Source: an uncultured Lentisphaeria bacterium
Lineage (GTDB): Bacteria; Verrucomicrobiota; Lentisphaeria; Oligosphaerales; Oligosphaeraceae
DNA length: 58,819 nucleotides
NCBI GenBank assembly: GCA_934661755.1
Contig: CAKUJM010000013.1
Coordinates: 1 to 58,819 of the forward strand
Direction of reading: 5' to 3'
Both the position numbers and the translations under genes were made by a program. This document shows positions 52,047 through 58,819 of this stretch, piece by piece (position 1 is the first letter of the stretch; each line of letters opens with the position of its first letter). The notes beneath the pieces are model-generated. The model did no database searches and was not told where the DNA came from. It worked only from the letters and a program-made list of their open reading frames with translations.

Positions 52047-53518
52047 AACACTACCTTGCTTTTGACCTCGGGGCCTCTTCCGGGCGCGCAATCATCGGCC
52101 ATTTCGACGGCGAGAGGATCACGCTGGAGGAAGTGCATCGCTTCGCCAACGGGCCGGTGACGATTGACGGCCATCTGCATTGGGATTTCGACGCTCTCTG
52201 GGCGGAAATCAAAGCCGGACTGAAGGCGGCGCTGGCCACTGGCGGCGAGCTGTCCGGGATCGCGGTCGACACCTGGGGCGTGGATTACTGCTACTTGGAC
52301 CCAGACGGCAAGTTCATTGGACAGCCATTCCATTACCGCGACCCCCGCACCGACGGCGCCATGGAGTGGACCTTCCAGCGGATTGACAAGGCGGAGATCT
52401 ACCGTCTTACCGGTAGCCAGTTCCTGCCCCTGAACTCGCTTTACCAGCTGGCGGCGTCGCGCCGCGACAATGACGTGCGCATCCGCAAGGCCGCGCAGCT
52501 GCTGTTCATGCCCAACGCCTTCACCTACATGCTCTGCGGCGACAGGAGTGCGGAGTATACCGTGGCGACTACCAGCCAGCTCTTTGACTCCCGCATCGGC
52601 GACTGGGCCTGGAAGATTGTCGACGCCATCGGCATCAAACGCACGCTGCTGCCGGCGATTGTGCCGCCATGCACCGTGGTCGGCGCCCTTCGCAAGGAAT
52701 TGCAGGACGAGCTGGGATGCGGGGCGATCCCGGTGAGCCTCATCGGCAGCCATGACACCGCTTCGGCGGTGGCATCAGTCCCTGCGGATTCGTCGTCCTC
52801 GTGGGCATATCTTTCCAGCGGCACCTGGAGCCTGCTCGGAGTCGAGCTGGATCAGCCGCTGATCAGCCCGGAGGCGCTGGCCGCCAACTACACCAACGAG
52901 GGCGGCATTGCCGGGAAGATCCGATTCCTCAAGAACATCATGGGCCTCTGGATCATCCAGGAATGCCGGAACCAGTGGAAGCGGGAGGGGCAGGACTACT
53001 CCTTCGGGGAATTGGCCGCCATGGCCGCCCAGGCGGAGCCGTTCCTGGCGGTCATCAATCCGGATGACGCCAGCTTCGTGGTTCCAGGCGACATGCCCGG
53101 GCGCATCCGCGAATACTGCGGGAAGACCGGCCAGAAGGTCCCCGCCACTCCCGGACAGATCGCCCGGGTCGCCTTTGAGTCGCTGGCGTTGCGCTATCGC
53201 CAGTGCTGGCAGGAAATGGAGACCATCCTGGGCAGAAAGCTGGAAGTGCTCCATCTGGTCGGAGGCGGCTGCCGGAACCAGTTGCTTAACCAATTCACCG
53301 CCAATGCCATCGGATGCAAGGTGATGACCGGGCCGGTCGAGGCCACCGCCGCGGGGAATATCCTTGGGCAGATGCTGGCTGCCGGCGATGTCGAGAGCCT
53401 GTGGAAGGGACGCCAGATCATCGGCCGTAGCTTCGGCGGCGAGACCTTCCTGCCCCAGGAAGGCGAGAACGCCAAGTGGCAGGAGGCATTCGGAAAATTC
53501 ACCCGCCTGAGCGTATGA
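52043..53518 (+). CDS. rhaB: Rhamnulokinase (FGGY family)
   Basis: A 491-residue FGGY kinase that phosphorylates L-rhamnulose. The N-terminal ATPase motif DLGASSGRAIIG (8-19), VDTWGVDYCYLD, the YRDPRTDGAME stretch and LSSGTWSLLGVE all match RhaB, as does the C-terminal GGGCRNQLLNQFTANA. Rhamnulokinase and rhamnose isomerase in one cluster (the latter at 55830) make the assignment firm. Linked by four-base overlaps at both ends, with a phosphoesterase upstream and a secreted protein downstream. No rhamnulose-1-phosphate aldolase gene lies in this window. Confidence 0.93.
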   Translation: MKHYLAFDLGASSGRAIIGHFDGERITLEEVHRFANGPVTIDGHLHWDFDALWAEIKAGLKAALATGGELSGIAVDTWGVDYCYLDPDGKFIGQPFHYRDPRTDGAMEWTFQRIDKAEIYRLTGSQFLPLNSLYQLAASRRDNDVRIRKAAQLLFMPNAFTYMLCGDRSAEYTVATTSQLFDSRIGDWAWKIVDAIGIKRTLLPAIVPPCTVVGALRKELQDELGCGAIPVSLIGSHDTASAVASVPADSSSSWAYLSSGTWSLLGVELDQPLISPEALAANYTNEGGIAGKIRFLKNIMGLWIIQECRNQWKREGQDYSFGELAAMAAQAEPFLAVINPDDASFVVPGDMPGRIREYCGKTGQKVPATPGQIARVAFESLALRYRQCWQEMETILGRKLEVLHLVGGGCRNQLLNQFTANAIGCKVMTGPVEATAAGNILGQMLAAGDVESLWKGRQIIGRSFGGETFLPQEGENAKWQEAFGKFTRLSV

Positions 53519-54720
53519 ACAAGATCGCCAAGTCCATCCCGACCGCGGCAATGACGCTGCTGCTGCTTGCCGGCGCCCCCCAGTGGCGGCTGTACGCCGC
53601 TGACGCCGCTGACGCTGACGTTGCCGCGGTCCCGGCTGCCGGCGCCGGGACTGGTGCCAATGCCGCGATTCCGCAACCGCCTGATTCGTTGCAGCGGCTG
53701 ATGACGGTTTTTCAGGAATTGCAGGATAAACGGAATGCCAATCACGCGCGATGCGATCGGCTGCTGCGCGGCGAGGCGCTGCTGAAACGCGGTGAAAATC
53801 CCGAGGCGGTGCTGGAGGCCGCGCTCAGATTGCAGTTCGCGTCGGAGAAATTCCTGTCGCGGCTGGATCTGGAGCGCACTGGAAATATCGAGTTCAAGGG
53901 CGGTGCCGACCGCTATGCCGCGGAAAATGGCACCGGGATCATGCCGCAGGAACAGCGCTATCTTGACGGATACGCAGATTCATTGCGGGAATTCGGAAAA
54001 GCACAGGATGCCGAGAGCCGCGCAATCAAGTCGATGCTGTCACGGGTGCAGGAGCTGATCCGCAAATTGCCGCCGCCTGCGGCCTATGAGAATGCCCTGG
54101 GCATGAAAATGCGGCTGGTGGCAGTCAGGAAGTTCGCGCCATTCTATATCACCGACGGGCCGGTCAGCCGGGCCCAGTGGAACCGCATGGCGAAACGCAG
54201 TGACAGCCTTTCGGCGGCCGAACCGGATGACGATGGGCCGCGCGTGGAGATCGCTTTCCAGGAAGCGCAAAAATTCGCATCCGCGGTGTCGCGGTATCTG
54301 TTTTTTGCATACTCGCTTCCCACCAGTGCGCAATGCGCGGCATTGGAGAGATCCGGGAAAATGCCGCCGATGCCGGTTGCCTGCTGGGTGGGGACGCCGT
54401 GGCTGGCGGATAAATATGCCGTCAATCCCGACGAAAAAGAGGCGATGGGACGCTTTGGAATGAAGATGGCGGCGCTGTGGGATCCGTCGTCGCGGCTGTT
54501 CCGCAATCACCATGATGATGATGAGGAGGATGGACAGCTGCCGGCGATTTGCGGCGAGTTGCCGCAGGCCGCCTATCGCGACCTGGGGATCTGCCTGGCC
54601 GCGCCGGTTCAGGCGGGGGTGGCGGCACGATATGATGCCGTCTCCAGGAAAATTGCCGAAAACCCGGAGGCGGATGACGGCGACGATGACTCTGGAAAGG
54701 GGGAAGCAGAAAATGAATAG
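53515..54720 (+). CDS. Exported protein with degenerate FGE-sulfatase-like domain
   Basis: A 401-residue protein with signal peptide (1-28, LYAAD), an Ala-rich linker, a helical region (55-185) and a domain from about 192 to 366 arranged like the formylglycine-generating-enzyme family: LGMKMRLV, PFYITDGPVSRAQWNRMA (like the usual EVTxxQY), IAFQEAQKFASAVS, AYSLPTSAQCAAL (like YRLPTEAEWEYA), MKMAALWD, and RDLGICLA (like GFRC). C360 is the only cysteine near the usual pair at the C-terminus, so a catalytic site is unlikely. An acidic tail ends the protein. ATG 53515 overlaps the rhaB stop by four bases. Function unknown; perhaps a structural or binding role. Confidence 0.6.
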   Translation: MNKIAKSIPTAAMTLLLLAGAPQWRLYAADAADADVAAVPAAGAGTGANAAIPQPPDSLQRLMTVFQELQDKRNANHARCDRLLRGEALLKRGENPEAVLEAALRLQFASEKFLSRLDLERTGNIEFKGGADRYAAENGTGIMPQEQRYLDGYADSLREFGKAQDAESRAIKSMLSRVQELIRKLPPPAAYENALGMKMRLVAVRKFAPFYITDGPVSRAQWNRMAKRSDSLSAAEPDDDGPRVEIAFQEAQKFASAVSRYLFFAYSLPTSAQCAALERSGKMPPMPVACWVGTPWLADKYAVNPDEKEAMGRFGMKMAALWDPSSRLFRNHHDDDEEDGQLPAICGELPQAAYRDLGICLAAPVQAGVAARYDAVSRKIAENPEADDGDDDSGKGEAENE

Positions 54721-55801
54721 CACAATCCATGTCGCGCCATGCGCCATTGCGGCCATGGCCGTCTGGCTGGCGGCCGCCGCCGGCGTCCGGGGCCAGGGCG
54801 CGGCCAGATTGCCGCAGGAAGATGACACGGTTGGCATCCCCGCCTCTATTCTCAATCGCGCCGAGCCGCCGCGCGCCGGGACGACGGCCAGCGGCTACTG
54901 CCGCGGAAAATACCTGCGCACCGACGCCAAGGTCATCGCCCGCAGCAAAACCATGAGCTGCGAAATTGTAATCGAAAAGGAGAATTTCAACCAGCCGGCC
55001 TTCCGGATGACTGCCATGGAACGGCATACCGTCGAGGAGACCAACGTCTATGAAATGCTCTATCGCGACTTTACGCCCGATGACAGCGGGCTGAATGGCA
55101 GCTACTCCTACACGGTCGTGCCGGCATCCGTCTGGCGGGATCCGCCCCGGCAGGTGGTGCGGAACATCATCGGTGCGCCGCTGGCGAACTGCGAAGTCTC
55201 GGTTGACGCAGTGCCCTGCATGACTGATGGCGATGGCGTGGTCCGCCGCCCCGGCGGCAGGCTCGACTTGCTGGCTGACTTCGACAACCTCTCGGTGCGG
55301 ATGAAGAACTACACCATCGCCGTCAAGGGATATTATCCGGCAACTTTCACGGTGTACCGGACAATGCCGCAACGGCGCGCCAATGACGAAAAACGCCTGG
55401 ACGAGCCGCCGCAACAGGATTTGCTGGTCAATTACAAGCTGGACTTCCGCCCCGGCAACGGCAAACCCGAACAGGACGAACTGGAATGCACCCTTGAAAT
55501 CCCGGATTGGTCCGGCGTGCTTGCCAGCGGAGTGGAAATCCCCGTCACCGTCCGGGTGGCGAACCGCGGACGGAAGGCCACCAGTTGCCTGCTGGCGCGA
55601 TCCTTCTCGCGCATCCCCGGGATGAATGGCCGGCTGTTCTATTTCGGCGCCATCCCCCCTGGCAGTAGCGCGTCCTTTACACGCTATATTAAACCCGACG
55701 CCGACAACTTGACCAGCATGGCCTACGCCGAGATCCGCTTTTCCGACAGCTGGGGCATCCCCGTGCAGAAAATCGAATTCAAGGCCCCGTTAGTCCATTG
55801 A
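54713..55801 (+). CDS. Exported protein of unknown function
   Basis: A 362-residue protein with a signal peptide (1-27, AAAGVRGQG). The C-terminal domain (from about 235) begins VNYKLDFRPGNG and has ASGVEIPVTVRVANRGRKAT, GAIPPGSSASFTRYI, a pattern like CARDB/NEW3-type beta-sandwich domains that often occur in adhesive or membrane-bound surface proteins. The middle part is unknown. The start is ATG 54713, overlapping the previous gene's stop by eight bases. It belongs to the same close-packed run as rhaB and rhaA; the two exported proteins between the rhamnose genes may work together. Confidence 0.7.
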   Translation: MNSTIHVAPCAIAAMAVWLAAAAGVRGQGAARLPQEDDTVGIPASILNRAEPPRAGTTASGYCRGKYLRTDAKVIARSKTMSCEIVIEKENFNQPAFRMTAMERHTVEETNVYEMLYRDFTPDDSGLNGSYSYTVVPASVWRDPPRQVVRNIIGAPLANCEVSVDAVPCMTDGDGVVRRPGGRLDLLADFDNLSVRMKNYTIAVKGYYPATFTVYRTMPQRRANDEKRLDEPPQQDLLVNYKLDFRPGNGKPEQDELECTLEIPDWSGVLASGVEIPVTVRVANRGRKATSCLLARSFSRIPGMNGRLFYFGAIPPGSSASFTRYIKPDADNLTSMAYAEIRFSDSWGIPVQKIEFKAPLVH

Positions 55802-55829
55802 ACATAAACATCATCATAACCTGACAAAC

Positions 55830-57113
55830 ATGACCTTCATTGCCGCCACCAGGGAAGAAACCGCACAACGCTACGCGGATGCGAAAAAACGCTATGCCGA
55901 TCTTGGCGTGGATGCCGAAAAGGCCATCAAGACCCTGTCGGAGACCCCGATTTCCCTGCATTGCTGGCAGGGCGATGACGTGCATGGCTTCGAGGTCCAT
56001 GACGGACCGGTTGCCGGCGGCGGCATCATGTCCACCGGCAACTACCCCGGATGCGCCGCCAATGCCGACATGCTGCGCGAGGACGCCGCCCGCGCCTTGG
56101 CGTTGATCCCCGGGGCCAAGCGCTTCAATCTGCACGCCATCTATGCCGAAACCGATGGCAAGGCGGTGGACCGCGACCAGCTGGGGCCGGAACACTTTGA
56201 AAAGTGGATGCAATGGGCCGGCAAGCTGGGGCTGGCGCTGGATTTCAACCCGACCTATTTCGGCCATCCGCTGGCCAATTCCGGATATACCCTCTCGTCG
56301 GGCGACCCGGAAGTGCGAAAATTCTGGATCCGCCATGGAATCGCCTGCCGTCGGATCGCCGAGGCGATGGGCAGGGCACAAAATGGCCCCTGCTATATAA
56401 ACCACTGGATCCCCGATGGCGCCAAGGACCAGCCGGCGGACCGGCTCGCGCCACGGCAGCGGCTGGTCGAATCATACGACGAAATCTTCGCCGCCGATGT
56501 CAGCCGTGAATACTGCAAGGATGCCGTCGAATGCAAGCTCTTCGGAATCGGCAGCGAAGACTATGTGGTCGGATCGCATGAGTTCTACATGGGATACGTG
56601 ATGAATCGGCAGAACGTCATGCTGACCTTCGATATGGGGCATTTCCATCCTACCGAGACCATCCATGACAAGATCTCCGCGATATCCCTGTTCCGCAAGG
56701 AACTGCTGGTGCACGTCTCGCGCGGCGTGCGCTGGGACTCCGATCATGTGGTGATCTTCAATGACGACTTGCGCAATCTCTTCCAGGAGCTGGTGCGCAC
56801 CGGAATGCTGAAACATACTGCAGTGGCGCTTGATTTCTTCGATGGCAGCATCAACCGCATCGGTGCATGGGTGGTCGGAAGCCGCGCTACACAGCGGGCG
56901 ATGCTTTGCGCATTGCTCGAACCCTCGCAGATGCTCCGCGATTTCGAGAATGCCGGCGATGGCGCAATGAAGCTGGCGATGCTGGAGGAGCTCAAGGCCA
57001 TGCCTTGGGAAGCCGTCTACGACGAATTCTGCGCCCGGAATAACTGCGCCATTGGAAGTGCGGTCATCAATGACCTGATTGATATCGACCGCAATGTCAT
57101 CCGCAGGCGCTAG
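55830..57113 (+). CDS. rhaA: L-rhamnose isomerase
   Basis: A 427-residue metal-dependent isomerase that converts L-rhamnose to L-rhamnulose. Motifs: ISLHCWQGDDVHGFE (41-55), the STGNYPGCAANADMLRED segment, GLALDFNPTYFGHPL, HWIPDGAKDQPADRLAPR, MLTFDMGHFHPTETIHDKIS, and ALDFFDGSINRIGAW, all typical of RhaA. Length is as usual. It starts 28 bases after the secreted-protein gene and completes, with rhaB, the first two steps of rhamnose breakdown. No ribosome site is obvious before the ATG. Confidence 0.95.
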   Translation: MTFIAATREETAQRYADAKKRYADLGVDAEKAIKTLSETPISLHCWQGDDVHGFEVHDGPVAGGGIMSTGNYPGCAANADMLREDAARALALIPGAKRFNLHAIYAETDGKAVDRDQLGPEHFEKWMQWAGKLGLALDFNPTYFGHPLANSGYTLSSGDPEVRKFWIRHGIACRRIAEAMGRAQNGPCYINHWIPDGAKDQPADRLAPRQRLVESYDEIFAADVSREYCKDAVECKLFGIGSEDYVVGSHEFYMGYVMNRQNVMLTFDMGHFHPTETIHDKISAISLFRKELLVHVSRGVRWDSDHVVIFNDDLRNLFQELVRTGMLKHTAVALDFFDGSINRIGAWVVGSRATQRAMLCALLEPSQMLRDFENAGDGAMKLAMLEELKAMPWEAVYDEFCARNNCAIGSAVINDLIDIDRNVIRRR

Positions 57114-57149
57114 CGCGGCGTCACGCGCGGTGTTCAGGGGCACTCTCCT

Positions 57150-57719
57150 ATGAGACAGTTCTTCGTAATTTCCGTAATGTTCAGGGACCGCGTCGGCATT
57201 GTCGCGGATGTGTCGTCGGCGATTCGCCAGCTCAATGGCAATCTGGCGGATGTGAGCCAGACTGTCATGCGTGGATATTTCACCATGATTCTGCTGGCCG
57301 CCTTCCCGGAAGGGGTCACCGAGGATGTCATCCGCGCCGCAATGCACGAAATCAAGGGGCTTTCCGGTGCGCAGATCGGAGTGATCCGGGCGCAGGAACA
57401 GGATGTGGCTGACAATGCCGGAAATGTCCCGGACAATATCGCGTCGGACAGCCAGCTGTATGTGCTGACCGCGTCCGGACCGGATCAGCCCGGACTGGTC
57501 ATGGCCTTCTCCGGATACCTGCGTGAACGCAATGTCAATATCATCGACCTGGCCAGCGTGGTCGAACGCGGCGAATATACCATGGTGTGGCTTATCAACC
57601 TGCCGGCGGGAACCGACGTGCGCAACCTGAAACAGGATCTCGAACAATCACTTGGATACCTGAATATGAAGATCGGATTGCGCAACCAGGCAATCTTCCA
57701 TCGAACCAACGAAATATAA
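57150..57719 (+). CDS. Double-ACT-domain protein (GcvR-like)
   Basis: A 189-residue protein made of two ACT domains: RDRVGIVADVSSAIRQLNGN (12-31) in the first and GPDQPGLVMAFSGYLRERNV (110-129) in the second. ACT domains bind amino acids; tandem pairs of this length resemble GcvR, the repressor partner of glycine cleavage control. No DNA-binding part is present. A plausible ribosome site is CAGGGGCAC before ATG 57150. It lies 36 bases after rhaA and 10 bases before tRNA-Leu. Confidence 0.82.
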   Translation: MRQFFVISVMFRDRVGIVADVSSAIRQLNGNLADVSQTVMRGYFTMILLAAFPEGVTEDVIRAAMHEIKGLSGAQIGVIRAQEQDVADNAGNVPDNIASDSQLYVLTASGPDQPGLVMAFSGYLRERNVNIIDLASVVERGEYTMVWLINLPAGTDVRNLKQDLEQSLGYLNMKIGLRNQAIFHRTNEI

Positions 57720-57729
57720 GATACCTGAT

Positions 57730-57812
57730 GCCAGAGTGGCGAAATGGCAGACGCAGGAGACTTAAAATCTCCGGGGGGAAACCTCTTGCGGGTTCGAGTC
57801 CCGCCTCTGGTA
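57730..57812 (+). tRNA. tRNA-Leu(TAA)
   Basis: Acceptor arms GCCAGAG (57730-57736) and CTCTGGT (57805-57811) pair with one G-U pair; discriminator A57812. Anticodon TAA at 57763-57765 in loop CTTAAAA between GGAGA/TCTCC. A long variable arm follows, as in class II leucine tRNAs. CCA is not encoded (CATA follows). Confidence 0.95.
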
Positions 57813-57823
57813 CATAAGTGCAT

Positions 57824-58374
57824 GGCCGTTAATCGACCGCGCTCACGTTTTCACGACAAGAAGAGCCTCCCCTGCAAGGGGAGGTGGCGCGACAGCGCCG
57901 GAGGGGTTGGCGCCGGTCATGACGTGCGTCCGTGCGTGGCCGTAAAACGACCGCGCTCCAGTTTTCACGACAAGAAGAGCCTCCCCTGCAAGGGGAGGTG
58001 GCACGACAGCGCCGGAGGGGTTGGCGCCGGTCATGACGTGCGTCCGTGCGTAGTTTGAATAACACGCTTTGTTGTAATAACATAATTGCCAAGGGCGGGA
58101 CGGCCTTGCTACCCCGGACCAAGGGCGGGACGGCCTTGCTACCCCGGACCAAGGCCGAGACGGCCTTGCTACACCGGACCAAGGGCGGGACGCCCTTGCT
58201 ACCCCGGGGGAGGCTGAAGAGCGGAGGGGTTGGCGCCGGGCTTGACGTGCCGTCGTGCATGGCCGTAAAACGACCGCGCTCCAGTTTTCACGACAAGAAG
58301 AGCCTCCCCTGCAAGGGGAGGTGGCGCGACAGCGCCGGAGGGGTTGGCGCCGGTCATGACGTGCGTCCGTGCGT
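57824..58374. repeat. Right repeat cluster, ~114-base units (inverted relative to left cluster)
   Basis: Three copies of a unit beginning GGCCGT at 57824, 57938 and 58261. Each holds the stems CCTCCCCT/AGGGGAGG and GGCGC/GCGCC and the CATGACGTGCGTCCGTGCG tail. After the second and third copies a common tail (TAGTTTGAA... CTTTGTTGTAATAACA) leads into the 30-base units, so a ~180-base compound block is itself duplicated (57938 and 58261). The family is the inverse complement of the left cluster (1-480). No gene is supported in 57815-58574. Confidence 0.88.
58089..58208. repeat. Four tandem 30-base units with internal palindromes
   Basis: Units start at 58089, 58119, 58149 and 58179, each of the form CCAAGGGCGGGACGGCCTTG then CTACCCCGGA. 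The third is CAAGGCCG-AGA-CGGCCTTG, a perfect hairpin; the others pair over CAAGG(GC)/(GC)CCTTG. Two more units lie at 58412-58441 and 58442-58471. Confidence 0.9.
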
Positions 58375-58411
58375 AGTTTGAAGAACGCGCTTTGTTGTAA
58401 TAACACAATTG

Positions 58412-58471
58412 CCAAGGCCGAGACGGCCTTGCTACCCCGGACCAAGGGCGGGACGCCCTTGCTACCCCGGG
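58412..58471. repeat. Two further 30-base units
   Basis: Copies of the 30-base palindromic unit starting at 58412 and 58442, after the third 114-base unit. Bases 58472-58574 have a possible hairpin CGGCAGGAAT...ATTCCTCTTCCTGCCG near 58513-58536 and no gene. Confidence 0.85.
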
Positions 58472-58574
58472 CGAGTCTGTGTGGGGTTGGCGCCGGACTT
58501 GACGCTTACGTACGGCAGGAATTCCTCTTCCTGCCGTAATGCACCCACTGAAAACTCCATTTAATCAAGAAAAT

Positions 58575-58819
58575 GGGCTCTTCAACAAAAATAATGGGTA
58601 GCGCCAGCGACAGTGAAAAAGAAGCGCTACAGTAATGTGCAATTTTCCCCCCCCATTCGCATCAGCCAGAGAAAGTCAATGGATCTTGTATCCTTTTATC
58701 AACGCGTTCTTTCCCCACCCGAACCATGGTTTGTGTCCCGTATGGAATGCTATGACAATGAAAAGCGCGTGGACGTGTGGCTGGAGCATGTTCCTGCGAA
58801 GTTCCGCTGCGAGCATTGC
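58575..58819 (+). mobile_element. Left end of an ISL3-family insertion sequence (runs past the window)
   Basis: GGGCTCTTCAACAAAAATAA starts at 58575 and resembles ISL3-type terminal inverted repeats (GGCTCTTC...). About 104 bases further an open frame for the transposase begins. The right end and any target duplication lie outside the window. It is inserted just beyond the right repeat cluster. Confidence 0.75.
58679..58819 (+). CDS. ISL3-family transposase, N-terminal fragment (cut by window edge)
   Basis: 47 codons from ATG 58679, starting MDLVSFYQRVLSPPEPWFVS and reaching FRCEHC at the last base of the window. The R-V-D-V-W-L pattern followed by C-x2-C is the start of the zinc-ribbon of IS204/IS1001/IS1096-type (ISL3) transposases. 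The DDE catalytic part must lie beyond the edge. GAGAAAG upstream may be its ribosome site. Confidence 0.75.
   Translation, partial: MDLVSFYQRVLSPPEPWFVSRMECYDNEKRVDVWLEHVPAKFRCEHC

Noticed and set aside
54500..54712. Longer N-terminus for the exported protein at 54713
   Set aside because: The upstream codons are an out-of-frame reading of the FGE-like gene; the signal peptide begins at ATG 54713.
57824..58471. CRISPR-like array in the right repeat cluster
   Set aside because: The 30-base units are contiguous with no unique spacers, and the longer units are 114 bases; no cas genes are visible.

Overview
The window is GC-rich bacterial chromosome, most likely from the Lentisphaerota (Victivallis-like) or a close relative in the PVC group. 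The reasons are three prepilin-like proteins with the [20 protein letters not shown] signature and an H-X9-DG type tail, LacI and AraC regulators paired with large multidomain glycoside hydrolases, an exosortase-associated TIGR04073 protein, and dcw genes in the order mraZ-rsmH-ftsL-ftsI. No marker here fixes the species; the placement is inferred from gene-family content.

Left part (1-30.8 kb): after a repeat cluster, tRNA-Ser(CGA) and a YkgJ-type cysteine-cluster protein, about 29 kb is devoted to glycan breakdown. Block 1 (minus strand, 7745 to 2006) is LacI, pseudopilin, secreted GH50-like enzyme, cytoplasmic GH39-like enzyme. Block 2 (minus strand, 24524 to 8394) reads GH29 fucosidase, pseudopilin, secreted 1209-residue GH39-like enzyme with binding domains, GH5-like enzyme, an unassigned TIM-barrel protein, NodB-like deacetylase, nucleoside hydrolase-like protein, GH109-like oxidoreductase, SGNH esterase and a DUF3014 protein, with an AraC regulator divergent from its head. 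Block 3 (plus strand, 25676 to 30803) is LacI, pseudopilin, secreted 1106-residue clan GH-A enzyme. In all three blocks the pseudopilin gene lies directly before the gene for a large signal-peptide-bearing glycosidase, which is the most interesting pattern in the window.

Middle (31-46.9 kb): the dcw fragment mraZ-rsmH-ftsL-ftsI lies behind a seven-unit, 10-bp-period MraZ-type box. It is followed by a sugar isomerase-like TIM barrel, an acyl-CoA dehydrogenase, an MFS transporter with a DUF6259-like putative glycosidase, two identical tRNA-Asp genes, a lysine 2,3-aminomutase-like radical SAM enzyme, an EamA transporter, an AraC regulator and class II fructose-bisphosphate aldolase.

Right part (47-57.7 kb): a TIGR04073 protein is followed by a tightly packed run: PAS histidine kinase, sigma54 response regulator, metallophosphoesterase, rhamnulokinase, two secreted proteins (one with a degenerate FGE-sulfatase-like domain), L-rhamnose isomerase and a double-ACT protein. 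The first six junctions are 4-8 base overlaps or direct abutment, so sensing, rhamnose uptake chemistry and two exported proteins of unknown role are probably coexpressed. The window ends with tRNA-Leu(TAA), a repeat cluster inverted relative to the left one, and the left end of an ISL3-family insertion sequence.

Intergenic spaces are rich in palindromes. Four (6641, 16648, 18198, 47283) belong to one dispersed element with inverted ends of the type GATTCCGTGAAG, and one copy supplies the C-terminal codons of a LacI repressor. All calls come from reading motifs, frames and pairings by eye; no database search was run.
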